DNA of 16,673 nucleotides from the NCBI GenBank assembly GCA_003520365.1, contig DOUW01000243.1, positions 370-17,042 of the forward strand, read 5' to 3'. The first letter of the stretch is position 1, and every line of letters begins with the position of its first letter. The position numbers and the translations under genes were made by a program. The notes beneath the pieces are model-generated. The model was not told the origin of the DNA and searched no databases. It saw only the letters and a program-made list of their open reading frames with translations. Positions 6,934 to 14,927 of the stretch are shown here, piece after piece. The stretch comes from Massilia sp. (GTDB lineage: Bacteria; Pseudomonadota; Gammaproteobacteria; Burkholderiales; Burkholderiaceae_D).

Positions 6934-8094
6934 ATGAACGCCCCGACTCCTGGCCCCGCCCTGTCCCGCCCTGCGATCTCCGCGCCGCTCTGGTTGCTGG
7001 CCGAGCTGACCTATCGCTGTCCACTGCATTGCCCGTTCTGCTACAACCCGGTCGACTACGCGAAGCACCGCGCCGAGCTGACGACCGAAGAATGGTTCGA
7101 CGTGATGCGCCAGGCGCGCCAGCTCGGTGCGGCCCAGCTCGGGTTCTCGGGCGGCGAGCCGCTGCTGCGCGACGATCTCGAGGAGCTGGTCGGCGAAGGC
7201 CGCCGGCTGGGCTTCTATACGAACCTGATCACGTCCGGGATCGGCCTGACGGAGGCGCGCCTGGGCCGCATGAAGGAACGCGGGCTGGATCACGTCCAGC
7301 TCTCGTTCCAGGATTCGACCCGCGAGATGAACGACTTCCTGTCGAGCACCAAGACGTTCGACCTCAAACGGCGTGTGGCCAGGCTGATCAAGCAGCACGA
7401 CTATCCGATGGTGCTGAACGTCGTGCTGCATCGGTTCAACCTCGACCACGTGGACAAGATCATCGCGATGGCGCTCGAGATGGAGGTCGAGTACCTGGAA
7501 CTGGCCAACACCCAGTATTACGGCTGGGGCCTGGTCAACCGGGCGCAATTGATGCCGACGCGCGAGCAGCTGGCGCAGGCCGAAGCGACCGTCAACGCCT
7601 GGCGCGCCCGGATCGGGAACAGGATGCGCATCCTGTTCGTCGTGCCCGATTATTTCGAAGAGCGGCCGAAGGCCTGCATGAACGGCTGGGGCTCGGTTTT
7701 CCTCGGCATCGCCCCCGATGGCACCGCCCTGCCCTGCCATGCCGCCCGCTCCCTGCCGGGAATCGCCTTCCCCAACGTACGCGCGTTCAGCGTCAAGGAT
7801 ATCTGGTACGCCAGCGGCGCCTTCAACCGCTACCGTGGCGATGCATGGATGAAGTCGCCTTGCAGCGGTTGCGCCGACAAGGACAAGGATTTCGGCGGCT
7901 GCCGCTGCCAGGCCTATGCGATGACGGGGGACGCCGACAACGCGGACCCCGTATGCGCGAAATCGCCGCGGCACGGCGAGGTGCAGGCCGTCGTGATGCA
8001 TGCGCGGCGCACGCAGGAGGATGGACAGCGGCAGCAACTGCAACCGATCCTGTTCCGCACCGACGCCAATTCGCGCGAGATGGGTGGCGCGTAG
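6934..8094 (+). CDS. pqqE: radical-SAM PqqA peptide cyclase PqqE
   Basis: This 386-aa radical-SAM enzyme of the SPASM class forms the carbon-carbon bond between Glu16 and Tyr20 of PqqA, the first committed step. The radical-SAM motif CxxxCxxC is C29, C33, C36 (RCPLHCPFCYNP). SAM-binding FSGGEPLLRDD is at 71-81. All SPASM ligands for the two auxiliary iron-sulfur clusters appear intact: C248, C268, C310, C313, C323, C325 and C341. Asp319, which fits the position of the known Asp ligand of auxiliary cluster II, is also present. The ATG at 6934 has a weak ribosome site, and the gene is likely translated by readthrough from pqqD. It ends the recognisable pqq cluster. No pqqF follows. Confidence 0.96.
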   Translation: MNAPTPGPALSRPAISAPLWLLAELTYRCPLHCPFCYNPVDYAKHRAELTTEEWFDVMRQARQLGAAQLGFSGGEPLLRDDLEELVGEGRRLGFYTNLITSGIGLTEARLGRMKERGLDHVQLSFQDSTREMNDFLSSTKTFDLKRRVARLIKQHDYPMVLNVVLHRFNLDHVDKIIAMALEMEVEYLELANTQYYGWGLVNRAQLMPTREQLAQAEATVNAWRARIGNRMRILFVVPDYFEERPKACMNGWGSVFLGIAPDGTALPCHAARSLPGIAFPNVRAFSVKDIWYASGAFNRYRGDAWMKSPCSGCADKDKDFGGCRCQAYAMTGDADNADPVCAKSPRHGEVQAVVMHARRTQEDGQRQQLQPILFRTDANSREMGGA

Positions 8095-8129
8095 CGGCCG
8101 GCGGAGCTGGCGCATCAGTCCGTTGGGAA

Positions 8130-8157
8130 CAGTCAGCAGCAGCCTTGTCCCTGACTG
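8130..8157. repeat. weak stem-loop downstream of pqqE
   Basis: CAGTCAG at 8130-8136 pairs with CTGACTG at 8151-8157 around a 14-base loop. It lies 35 bases after the pqqE stop in the 209-base gap before the S9 peptidase gene. There is no T-run, so it is at best a factor-assisted end or an mRNA 3' stem for the pqq transcript. No clear promoter for the S9 gene could be singled out in the gap. Confidence 0.3.
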
Positions 8158-8303
8158 CTGGCAAGTCACGCCTTCCCATTCTAAAGTTGCCCCTCTGATA
8201 GTCGAACGGATCGTCGATGGCGTGTTAAATTGCTGGTTTGCCCACGGCACGCCTGTGCCTGCGCACAAGAACAACACCCGAGACACTGCTTGAAGAGGAT
8301 CGA

Positions 8304-10358
8304 ATGAAATTACGCTTGTTTGCCATGGTGACGGCATTGGCTGCCGCCAATACCATGGCCGCCGCGCCGCGCGGCTTCACGGTGGAAGACCTGGTCAACC
8401 TGGAACGCGTCGGCAGTCCGGCCCTGGCGCCGGATGCCAGCCGCGTCGTCTACACCGTGCGCAGCACCGACATGGACAAGAACCGCGGCCACACCAAGCT
8501 GTGGATGGTCGACCTGCGCGACGCCAAGGCGGCGCCGAAAGTCTTCGTTTCGCACGACAGCAGCAGCACCGATCCGGAATGGTCGCCGCAGGGCGACGCC
8601 GTCTATTTCCTGTCGAGCCGTTCGGGCAGCGCCCAGGTCTGGCGCCAGCCGGCCGGCGGCGCGCCGGTGCAGGTGACGAACCTGCCGCTGGACGTCGACA
8701 ACTTCCGCGTCTCGCCGACGGGCGACCGCATCGCACTGAGCATGGCGGTGTTCCGCGATTGCGCCGACCTCGCCTGCACCAAGCAGCGCATGGATGCGCA
8801 GGCCAAGAACAAGGCCAGCGGCCGCGTCTACGACCGCCTGTTCGTGCGCCACTGGGATACCTGGGGCGATGGCCGCAACGCGGTGCTGTTCTCGGCGCCG
8901 CTGAACGACAAGGGCGTGGTGGCCGGCGAGCCGGTCAGCCTCTCGGGTTCGCTCGACGGCGACGTGCCCTCGAAACCGTTCGGCGACCGCGAGGAATACC
9001 GCTTCAGCCCGGACGGCAAGACCGTCGTGTTCTCGGCCCGCATCGCCGGCAAGACCGAGGCCTGGTCGACCAACTTCGACCTGTATAGCGTCCCGGCCGC
9101 CGGTGGCGCCGCGCCGCGCAACCTGACCGCCGACAATCCTGCCTGGGACACCAAAGCCGTGTTCTCGCCGGACGGCAAGACGCTGGCCTACCTGGCGATG
9201 GCGCGCCCGGGTTTTGAAGCCGACCGCTTCCAGATCATGCTGATGGACGTCGCAACCGGCCAGAAGCGCAAGCTCGCCGCCGACTGGGACCGCTCGGCCG
9301 GCGGCCTGCAATGGAGCGCCGACGGCAAGGCGCTGATCGTGGACGCCGAGGACATCGGCCAGCACCGCCTGTTCAGCATCGACGTGGCCAGCGGGAAGGT
9401 CAGCGGCCTGACCGACAAGGGTGCGATCGGCGGCTTCGACGTGCGCCGCGACACTGTCGCCTTCACGCAAGCTTCGCTGAAGTCGCCGGCCCAGCTGTAC
9501 TCGATGAAGCTGGGCGGGACCAAGCCGGTGCAGCTGACCGCTAACAACGCCGACAAGCTGGCCGACGTGCGCTTCGGCGACTTCGAGCAGTTCTCGTTCA
9601 AGGGCGCGAACGGCGACACCGTCTACGGCTACGTCATGAAACCGTGGAACGCCACCCCGGGCGCGAAGTACCCGATCGCCTTCCTGGTGCACGGCGGCCC
9701 GCAGGGCAGCTTCGGCAACAGCTGGAGCTACCGCTGGAACCCGCAGGTGTACGCCGGCGCCGGCTATGCCACCGTGTTCATCGATTTCCACGGTTCGACC
9801 GGCTATGGCCAGAAGTTCACGGATTCGATCAGCGGCGACTGGGGCGGCAAGCCGCTCGAGGACCTGCAAAAAGGCCTGGCGGCGGCGGTGCAGAAATTCC
9901 CCTGGCTCGACCGCGAGCGCAGCTGCGCGCTCGGCGCGTCCTACGGCGGCTACATGATGAACTGGATCGAGGGCAACTGGTCGGACGGCTTCAAGTGCAT
10001 CGTCAACCACGACGGCGTGTTCGACACCCGCGGCATGGCCTACTCGACCGAGGAACAGTGGTTCACCGACTGGGAAAGCGGCGGCCCCTACTTCACGGTG
10101 CCGGAGAACCATGAGCGCTTCAATCCGGTCCACCACGTGAACAAGTGGAAGACGCCGATGCTGGTGATCCAGGGCGACCTCGACTTCCGCATCCCGACCG
10201 CGCAGGCACTGTCGACCTTCACGGCGCTGCAGCGCAAAGGCATCGAGAGCAAGCTGCTGGTCTTCCCGGACGAAAACCACTGGGTACTGAAGCCGGCCAA
10301 CTCGGTGCTCTGGCACCACACGGTGATCGGCTGGCTCGACCAGTACCTGAAGCGCTAA
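8304..10358 (+). CDS. secreted S9 family peptidase (prolyl oligopeptidase/DPP-like)
   Basis: This is a 684-aa serine peptidase. A Sec signal peptide covers residues 1 to about 21 (MKLRLFAMVTALAAANTMAAA), so the mature enzyme is periplasmic or secreted. Residues about 25-430 form the beta-propeller, with WD/TolB-like blades such as PEWSPQGD (91-98), FSPDGKT (234-240 and 288-293) and QWSADGK (336-342). The C-terminal alpha/beta-hydrolase domain carries the triad: Ser546 in GASYGGY (544-550), Asp627 in GDLDFRIP, and His659 in ENHW. The oxyanion region is HGGPQGSFG (463-471). Such enzymes cut after Pro or Ala, or remove short N-terminal peptides; exact specificity is not readable. The ATG at 8304 has GAGGAT upstream. 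It has its own terminator at 10393. It adjoins pqqE, as an S9 peptidase gene does in some Pseudomonas, but the signal peptide argues against a cytosolic PqqA-processing role. Confidence 0.95.
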   Translation: MKLRLFAMVTALAAANTMAAAPRGFTVEDLVNLERVGSPALAPDASRVVYTVRSTDMDKNRGHTKLWMVDLRDAKAAPKVFVSHDSSSTDPEWSPQGDAVYFLSSRSGSAQVWRQPAGGAPVQVTNLPLDVDNFRVSPTGDRIALSMAVFRDCADLACTKQRMDAQAKNKASGRVYDRLFVRHWDTWGDGRNAVLFSAPLNDKGVVAGEPVSLSGSLDGDVPSKPFGDREEYRFSPDGKTVVFSARIAGKTEAWSTNFDLYSVPAAGGAAPRNLTADNPAWDTKAVFSPDGKTLAYLAMARPGFEADRFQIMLMDVATGQKRKLAADWDRSAGGLQWSADGKALIVDAEDIGQHRLFSIDVASGKVSGLTDKGAIGGFDVRRDTVAFTQASLKSPAQLYSMKLGGTKPVQLTANNADKLADVRFGDFEQFSFKGANGDTVYGYVMKPWNATPGAKYPIAFLVHGGPQGSFGNSWSYRWNPQVYAGAGYATVFIDFHGSTGYGQKFTDSISGDWGGKPLEDLQKGLAAAVQKFPWLDRERSCALGASYGGYMMNWIEGNWSDGFKCIVNHDGVFDTRGMAYSTEEQWFTDWESGGPYFTVPENHERFNPVHHVNKWKTPMLVIQGDLDFRIPTAQALSTFTALQRKGIESKLLVFPDENHWVLKPANSVLWHHTVIGWLDQYLKR

Positions 10359-10392
10359 CTGAACCGCTAACGTCCTGTCTCGGCCTGCCGAC

Positions 10393-10419
10393 AAAGCCCG
10401 CTGTGCAGCGGGCTTTTTT
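10393..10419 (+). terminator. intrinsic terminator of the S9 peptidase gene
   Basis: AAAGCCCGCTG pairs with CAGCGGGCTTT around a two-base turn that will melt to a small loop. The run TTTTTT at 10414-10419 follows. It lies 35 bases after the S9 stop codon. Confidence 0.9.
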
Positions 10420-10460
10420 GTTGCCTGTGACAATCGATGGTTTTTTATCAGCATGACCGC

Positions 10461-10469
10461 TGGTATCAT
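10461..10469 (+). promoter_or_regulatory. candidate extended -10 promoter for the PilZ gene
   Basis: TGG followed by TATCAT is an extended -10 (TGnTATCAT) between the S9 terminator and the PilZ-domain gene. Predicted start is about 10476, with a 38-base leader. No convincing -35 is visible. A gene start directly after a strong terminator needs a promoter in this short gap, which supports the call. Confidence 0.45.
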
Positions 10470-10513
10470 GCTCCTCTTTGCTGGCCGGTCGGTCAGCTCT
10501 CCGGAAGATCATC

Positions 10514-11212
10514 ATGCATGGCGGCCAGGCGCAAGAACTGAAACCCGAGGACTACGATTTCGAGACCATGAACCTGCAGGTCGGCACGCGCCTGCAGTTC
10601 ATCACGCATCGCCGCGTCAAGCCGGTCCAGCATTTCTCGAGCCTGATCGGCTACGTGAAGGACGAGTACATCATCCTCAAGATTCCGATGGAAAACGGGG
10701 CGCCGATCGCGCTGACCGAGGGCGAGCGCCTGACGATCCGCGTGTTCTCGGGCGTCAAGGTGTGCTCGTTCGCCTGCACCGTCGAGCGCGTGTTCGCGCG
10801 GCCGCTGTTCTACGTCCACGTCTCGTTCCCGAAATCGGTGCAAGGCACCAGCCTGCGCACGGCGATGCGGGTCAAGGTCGACCTGCCGGCCCAGCTCGTC
10901 GGCGGCGGCGGCAGCCAGGCCTGCAACATCGTCAACCTGTCGGTAACGGGCGCCCTGATCGAATCGAAGCGCCGCCTGCCCCAGGACGACACGGCCCTGA
11001 CCCTGCAGTTCGTCCTGAAGGCGCCGCCGGATGACCAGGAAGTGAAAGTCAACACGCGCGCTTCGATCCGCAACGTCAACGTGGTGCAGGCGGGGGATGG
11101 CGAGGTGTTCACCTATGGGGTACAGTTCATCGAACTCGATCCGGGACATTACACGCTGTTGCAGAACATGACGTATGAGGCGTTGCTGGCGGATCGGCAG
11201 AAGATTGTCTAA
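10514..11212 (+). CDS. PilZ-domain c-di-GMP receptor, YcgR-like flagellar brake type
   Basis: This is a 232-aa cytosolic protein with two domains. The N-terminal YcgR-N-like beta-barrel covers about residues 15-108 (LQVGTRLQFITH at 21-32, YIILKIP at 52-58). The C-terminal PilZ domain covers about 112-225. Both c-di-GMP signatures are intact: RxxxR as R115-TAM-R119 and NxSxxG as N141-L-S143-V-T-G146. By family, YcgR proteins bind c-di-GMP and slow the flagellar motor; here motility control by flagella or type IV pili is inference. I chose the ATG at 10514 because of GGAAG 7 bases upstream; a TTG at 10478 in frame would extend it by 12 residues without a ribosome site. It converges on pilA through a shared terminator. 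Confidence 0.9.
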   Translation: MHGGQAQELKPEDYDFETMNLQVGTRLQFITHRRVKPVQHFSSLIGYVKDEYIILKIPMENGAPIALTEGERLTIRVFSGVKVCSFACTVERVFARPLFYVHVSFPKSVQGTSLRTAMRVKVDLPAQLVGGGGSQACNIVNLSVTGALIESKRRLPQDDTALTLQFVLKAPPDDQEVKVNTRASIRNVNVVQAGDGEVFTYGVQFIELDPGHYTLLQNMTYEALLADRQKIV

Positions 11213-11264
11213 GCATGCCAACAATGCATGCATGACCAATGATGACATCATCGGTCCGGAAAAT

Positions 11265-11293
11265 AAAAAAAGACCGCCGAAGCGGTCTTTTTT
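11265..11293. terminator. bidirectional intrinsic terminator between the PilZ gene and pilA
   Basis: AGACCGC-CGAA-GCGGTCT forms a stem with a tetraloop. It is flanked by seven A on the left and six T on the right, so it gives a T-run in both directions. It ends the PilZ-domain gene on the plus strand and pilA on the minus strand. A second stem, GGATGGC (11298-11304) with GCCATCC (11311-11317), sits between it and the pilA stop. Confidence 0.9.
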
Positions 11294-11334
11294 GTAAGGA
11301 TGGCCTACTAGCCATCCATCCTGCTCTATTTCGA

Positions 11335-11838
11335 TTAGCCGCCGCTTTCGTCTTCTTCTTCTTCTTCACCAGCTTGGCTGCAGCCGGTCGGCAGGAACTT
11401 CGCATCCGAGATGCCGGTCGTGGTGCAGGTGTAATTGCCTTCGGCAGTGCGGTTCAGAACGATAGTGGGCGCAACCGTTGATACTGCAGCCAGACGACCT
11501 GCGCTCTTGATGGTGCAGGTGAGTGCCGGACCAGTCGTGCCAGCTTCGGTCACTGGCAGGCTCGCAGCGATGGTGCAGTTGCCGGTGTCTTGTTGCAGAC
11601 CAGATTTGGTCAGGTAATCAGTTGCCAGCGTGGTCTTGCCTTCGACAACGGCCATTTCGTAGCCAGTCTTGCCGCCGCTGATGTCAGCATAGGCAGCAGC
11701 TGCCTTCGACTTGGCGATGTAGTCCTGGTAGGCTGGGATGGCAACGGCGGCCAGGATGCCGATGATGGCGACAACGATCATCAGTTCGATCAGGGTGAAG
11801 CCGGCTTGTGCTTTCTTAACGATTTTCATCGATTTCAT
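11335..11838 (-). CDS. pilA: type IV major pilin PilA with acidic C-terminal tail
   Basis: This is a 167-aa prepilin. The leader of 13 residues ends in QAG, and prepilin peptidase PilD should cut before Phe14. Mature Glu5 (Glu18 here) is present in [27 protein letters not shown], the N-terminal helix split here only by its segments FTLIEL and [10 protein letters not shown]. Cysteines at 88, 108, 138 and 153 could form two disulfides, with C138-C153 bounding the usual D-loop. After C153 come SQAG and an unusual tail of five Glu, Asp, Glu and SGG, coded by five GAA repeats. The start at 11838 has GGAGAG upstream; the internal ATG at 11829 has none. It is driven by a sigma-54 promoter and ends at the shared terminator. 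Confidence 0.93.
   Translation of the reverse strand: MKSMKIVKKAQAGFTLIELMIVVAIIGILAAVAIPAYQDYIAKSKAAAAYADISGGKTGYEMAVVEGKTTLATDYLTKSGLQQDTGNCTIAASLPVTEAGTTGPALTCTIKSAGRLAAVSTVAPTIVLNRTAEGNYTCTTTGISDAKFLPTGCSQAGEEEEEDESGG
11353..11367. repeat. trinucleotide repeat (TTC)5 in the pilA 3' end
   Basis: Five TTC units on the plus strand read as five GAA (Glu) codons in pilA. Trinucleotide runs in frame can gain or lose units by slippage without breaking the frame, which would lengthen or shorten the acidic tail. Confidence 0.85.
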
Positions 11839-11903
11839 GGTGTATCTCTCCAGGGGTCAGTAGTCGGTTGGTATTGCGTTGTTTGGTGCCACGCTTCATC
11901 TAT

Positions 11904-11919
11904 TGCAAACGCCGTGCCA
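11904..11919 (-). promoter_or_regulatory. sigma-54 (RpoN) -24/-12 promoter of pilA
   Basis: On the minus strand TGGCACG-GCGT-TTGCA matches the full sigma-54 consensus, with the GG and GC exactly 12 bases apart. Predicted start is about 11893, giving a 55-base leader before the pilA ATG. Sigma-54 with the PilS/PilR two-component system drives pilA in Pseudomonas and relatives, so the same control is likely here. Confidence 0.9.
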
Positions 11920-11992
11920 GCCCATTCCCCTGGGAAATTGTTAGTTTCCTTGAAACAAAAGCGACGATTTACGGCAGAGTTGGCTCAAGGAG

Positions 11993-12007
11993 TGACAAAT
12001 TTTGTCA
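11993..12007. promoter_or_regulatory. perfect palindrome, candidate PilR enhancer site
   Basis: TGACAAA-T-TTTGTCA is a perfect inverted repeat centred at 12000, about 107 bases upstream of the predicted pilA start. That is the normal place for a sigma-54 activator. Each arm holds the TGTC/GACA core reported in PilR sites. A further CTGTCG (about 12024) and a TTGTCG (about 12053), plus a second palindrome CGAGCA-A-TGCTCG at 12027-12039, lie further out. The rest of the pilA-sucD gap holds nothing else I can name apart from the sucD terminator. Confidence 0.5.
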
Positions 12008-12127
12008 GTTCATAAGCAATTTCTGTCGAGCAATGCTCGTTTGCGCAAGAATTGTCGCTCGGGTTCGTGCCAGCCCGGCCGCCCGCATGATGCCGCAAGA
12101 CGCTCCGTCCACGGCTGAGCTGCCACA

Positions 12128-12155
12128 ATAAAAAAGGGAAGCCCGCAGGCTTCCC
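12128..12155 (-). terminator. intrinsic terminator of the sucCD operon
   Basis: On the minus strand GGGAAGCC-TGCG-GGCTTCCC forms an 8-bp stem with a tetraloop, followed by TTTTTTATT. It lies 25 bases after the sucD stop. Confidence 0.92.
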
Positions 12156-12180
12156 TCTTCGCGACAAGAATCGTCTGGGA

Positions 12181-13062
12181 TTACAGCATGGCCTTCAGCA
12201 GGCGAGCCATTTCCGATGGGTTCTTGGTGGCCTTGATGCCGCACTCTTCCATGATGTCCAGCTTGGCTTGCGCGGTATCGGCGCCGCCCGAGATCAGCGC
12301 GCCGGCGTGGCCCATGCGCTTGCCCGGAGGAGCGGTGACACCGGCGATGAAGCCGACGACTGGTTTCTTCATGTTGTCCTTGACCCAATGCGCGGCATTG
12401 GCTTCGTCCGGACCGCCGATTTCGCCGATCATGATGACCGCATCGGTATCAGGATCGTCGTTGAACATCTTCATGATGTCGATGTGCTTCAGGCCGTTGA
12501 TCGGGTCGCCGCCGATGCCGACTGCCGACGATTGGCCCAGGCCCAGTGCGGTCAGCTGGCCGACTGCTTCATAGGTCAGGGTGCCCGAACGCGAAACGAC
12601 GCCGATGCGGCCCTTCTTGTGGATGTGGCCCGGCATGATGCCGATCTTGATTTCGTCCGGGGTGATCAGGCCTGGGCAGTTCGGGCCCAGCAGCAGGGTC
12701 TTCGAGCCGGCCTTGGCCATGCGGTCCTTCAGGGCCATCATGTCGCGGACAGGAATGCCTTCGGTGATGCAGATGGCCAGGTCCAGGTCGGCTTCGACGG
12801 CTTCCCAGATGGCGGCCGCGGCGCCTGCCGGCGGCACGTAGATGACCGACACGGTGGCGCCGGTGGCAGCCTTGGCTTCCGAGACGTTGGCGTAGATCGG
12901 GATGCCTTCGAAGTCTTCGCCGGCTTTCTTCGGGTTCACGCCAGCAACGAAAGCGGCCTTGCCGTTCGCGTAGTCGCGGCACATGCGGGTATGGAACTGA
13001 CCGGTCTTGCCGGTGATACCCTGGGTGATGACTTTAGTATCTTTGTTGATCAGGATCGACAT
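12181..13062 (-). CDS. sucD: succinyl-CoA synthetase (ADP-forming) alpha subunit SucD
   Basis: This 293-aa subunit works with SucC in the citric acid cycle to make ATP or GTP from succinyl-CoA. The CoA-binding Rossmann start GITGKTG is at 15-21. GPNCPGLI is at 126-133. The phosphohistidine loop has His252 in GKRMGHAGALISGG (247-260), equivalent to E. coli His246. The length is normal (about 290 aa). The ATG at 13062 has AAGGAA upstream, and only 17 bases separate it from the sucC stop. Its order after sucC and the terminator downstream show a two-gene operon. Confidence 0.98.
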   Translation of the reverse strand: MSILINKDTKVITQGITGKTGQFHTRMCRDYANGKAAFVAGVNPKKAGEDFEGIPIYANVSEAKAATGATVSVIYVPPAGAAAAIWEAVEADLDLAICITEGIPVRDMMALKDRMAKAGSKTLLLGPNCPGLITPDEIKIGIMPGHIHKKGRIGVVSRSGTLTYEAVGQLTALGLGQSSAVGIGGDPINGLKHIDIMKMFNDDPDTDAVIMIGEIGGPDEANAAHWVKDNMKKPVVGFIAGVTAPPGKRMGHAGALISGGADTAQAKLDIMEECGIKATKNPSEMARLLKAML

Positions 13063-13079
13063 TTGTTTATTCCTTCGAA

Positions 13080-14249
13080 TTAGGCGTTACCAGCTGCAGC
13101 GGCGACCACGGCCTTGGCTGCATCTTCCATCGTATCGGCGGCGATGATCGGCAGACCGGAGTCGGCCAGCATCTTCTTGCCCAGGTCTTCGTTGGTGCCC
13201 TTCATGCGAACGACCAGCGGTACTTTCAGCGAGACAGCCTTCGATGCGGTGATCACGCCTTCGGCGATGACGTCGCAACGCATGATGCCGCCGAAGATGT
13301 TGACCAGGATGGCTTTCAGGCCTGGGTTCTTCAGCATGATCTTGAATGCTTCGGTAACTTTCTCAGCCGTCGCACCGCCGCCCACGTCCAGGAAGTTGGC
13401 CGGCTCGCCGCCGAACAGCTTGATGGTGTCCATGGTGGCCATGGCCAGGCCGGCGCCGTTCACCAGGCAGCCGATGTTGCCGTCGAGCGAGATGTAGGCC
13501 AGGTCGAACTTCGATGCTTCGACTTCGGCTGGATCTTCTTCGTCCAGGTCGCGGTAAGCCAGGATCTCCGGCTGGCGGAACAGGGCGTTGGCGTCGAAGT
13601 TGAATTTCGCGTCCAGAGCGATGACTTTACCGTTGCCGGTCAGGATCAGCGGGTTGATTTCGGCCAGCGACGCATCGGTTTCCCAGTAAGCCTGGTACAG
13701 GCCTTTCAGGTTCTGGCGGGCTTCTGCCAGCGATTCGGCAGGAATGCCGATCTTGGTCGAGATGTCGTCCGCTTCGGCGTCGGTCAGGCCGACCGATGGG
13801 TCGATCGCGATCGAGTGGATTTTTTCAGGATTGCTGTGGGCGACTTCTTCGATGTCCATGCCGCCTTCCGACGAGGCCATCAGCACGACCTTCTGGGTCA
13901 CGCGGTCGGTGACCATCGAGACGTACAGTTCCTTCTTGATGTCGGCGCCTTCTTCGATCAGCAGGCGGCGCACTTTCTGGCCTTCCGGGCCGGTCTGGTG
14001 CGTGACCAGCTGCATGCCCATGATCTGTTCTGCGTATTCCTTGACCTGTTCCAGCGACTTGGCAACCTTCACGCCGCCGCCTTTGCCGCGGCCGCCAGCA
14101 TGGATCTGGGCCTTGACGACCCAGACCGGGCCGCCCAGCTCTTCAGCTGCCTTGACGGCCTCTTCCACCGACATGCACGGAATGCCGCGCGGTACCGTCA
14201 CCCCGAACTTTCGGAGGATTTCTTTGCCCTGATACTCATGGATTTTCAT
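13080..14249 (-). CDS. sucC: succinyl-CoA synthetase beta subunit SucC
   Basis: This is a 389-aa protein (E. coli 388 aa). The N-terminal ATP-grasp domain starts [17 protein letters not shown], with nucleotide-binding [17 protein letters not shown] at 47-63. E-x-NPL (LAEINPL, about 194-200) supplies Mg2+ ligands. The C-terminal CoA-ligase part has FLDVGGGA and [15 protein letters not shown]. The start is the ATG at 14249, with AAGGGAAG upstream; the frame is open further upstream but has no conserved sequence there. About 60 A/T-rich bases (14250-14311) separate it from the DUF2889 gene and could hold its promoter, but I see no good hexamer pair. It is followed closely by sucD. Confidence 0.98.
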   Translation of the reverse strand: MKIHEYQGKEILRKFGVTVPRGIPCMSVEEAVKAAEELGGPVWVVKAQIHAGGRGKGGGVKVAKSLEQVKEYAEQIMGMQLVTHQTGPEGQKVRRLLIEEGADIKKELYVSMVTDRVTQKVVLMASSEGGMDIEEVAHSNPEKIHSIAIDPSVGLTDAEADDISTKIGIPAESLAEARQNLKGLYQAYWETDASLAEINPLILTGNGKVIALDAKFNFDANALFRQPEILAYRDLDEEDPAEVEASKFDLAYISLDGNIGCLVNGAGLAMATMDTIKLFGGEPANFLDVGGGATAEKVTEAFKIMLKNPGLKAILVNIFGGIMRCDVIAEGVITASKAVSLKVPLVVRMKGTNEDLGKKMLADSGLPIIAADTMEDAAKAVVAAAAGNA

Positions 14250-14311
14250 GCTGGCTTCCCTTCTTCTGTTACTGATATGGATAGTTAATTGGAAAACTTC
14301 GACATCGGAGT

Positions 14312-14872
14312 TTAACCCGGTACGGCCTTGATCGCCCAACGAGGGTAATACCGTGCCACGGCGGGACCGTCGGCGCGCAGCGCGTGGCAACGGTCGATCT
14401 CGTAAGGACGCTCAGCGTCGCCTTGGGCGGCATTGCGCGTCTCGAACGCATCATCGGCGAAGGCCTGGATTGCCGCGGTGGGCAGGACCTGCGCCAGTTC
14501 AGTCAAATGGGTGCAACCAAGCACGCCCGAGAGGCGGTCTTTCAGGTGCAACCGGAAATGCTTGGCGAGCGACAGGCCGACCAGCTTCTTGTAAGCGGGG
14601 CCGATGGTGTCGCAATAGCCAGGATACGGCACCGAGTCGGACGCGGCTTCGGCGTCGACGATCTCGAGGTCGCGATTGATGGTGATGCGCAGGCTCAGGT
14701 CGTGCACTGCGGTGCCGGCCGGACGGACGCCGGAAGCAAGCGGGATGTCCTGTGCCTTGATGTCGCGAATGCGCGCGTCGAGGTCCCACAGGCCATCGTC
14801 GCGCGCGTACGCTTCGACGGTAATGGCGCGCGTGTGCCGGAGCTGGCGCGGAGCGGGAGAAGACAGAGGCAT
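14312..14872 (-). CDS. DUF2889 family protein
   Basis: This 186-aa protein has no signal peptide or membrane segment. It contains [24 protein letters not shown] (segments RHTRAI and [10 protein letters not shown], about 12-35), [16 protein letters not shown] (56-71), and GCTHLTEL (119-126) with conserved Cys and His. This pattern is the DUF2889 family as I remember it; its function is unknown. The GCTHL motif and the conserved polar residues hint at a metal site or thiol chemistry, but this is speculation. It lies directly upstream of sucC in the same direction, a neighbourhood common in Burkholderiales between recX and sucC. The ATG at 14872 lacks a strong ribosome site. Confidence 0.85.
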   Translation of the reverse strand: MPLSSPAPRQLRHTRAITVEAYARDDGLWDLDARIRDIKAQDIPLASGVRPAGTAVHDLSLRITINRDLEIVDAEAASDSVPYPGYCDTIGPAYKKLVGLSLAKHFRLHLKDRLSGVLGCTHLTELAQVLPTAAIQAFADDAFETRNAAQGDAERPYEIDRCHALRADGPAVARYYPRWAIKAVPG

Positions 14873-14927
14873 AAAAACGTTGCCGACAGGGCGGCGGTCA
14901 AATGTTGCAGCCGGTGTGCTGATGCAC

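Noticed and set aside
5837..8337. Two long minus-strand open frames opposite pqqC, pqqD and pqqE
   Set aside because: The plus-strand genes are identified by exact active-site residues. The antisense frames have no recognisable features.
8304..10358. S9 peptidase as a direct stand-in for PqqF
   Set aside because: It has a Sec signal peptide and separate expression signals, so it should act outside the cytosol where PqqA is processed. It is kept only as a question in the findings.
8310..10469. 719-codon minus-strand open frame
   Set aside because: It lies opposite the S9 peptidase, whose triad, propeller and signal peptide are clear. The antisense product is low-complexity and has no motif.
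12067..12072. Second and third sigma-54 -24 hexamers (also at 11886-11891)
   Set aside because: TGGCAC is present on the minus strand, but no TTGC lies at the required spacing.
12268..13083. Plus-strand frame of 271 codons opposite sucD
   Set aside because: SucD is certain on the minus strand, and the frame is a codon-bias shadow.
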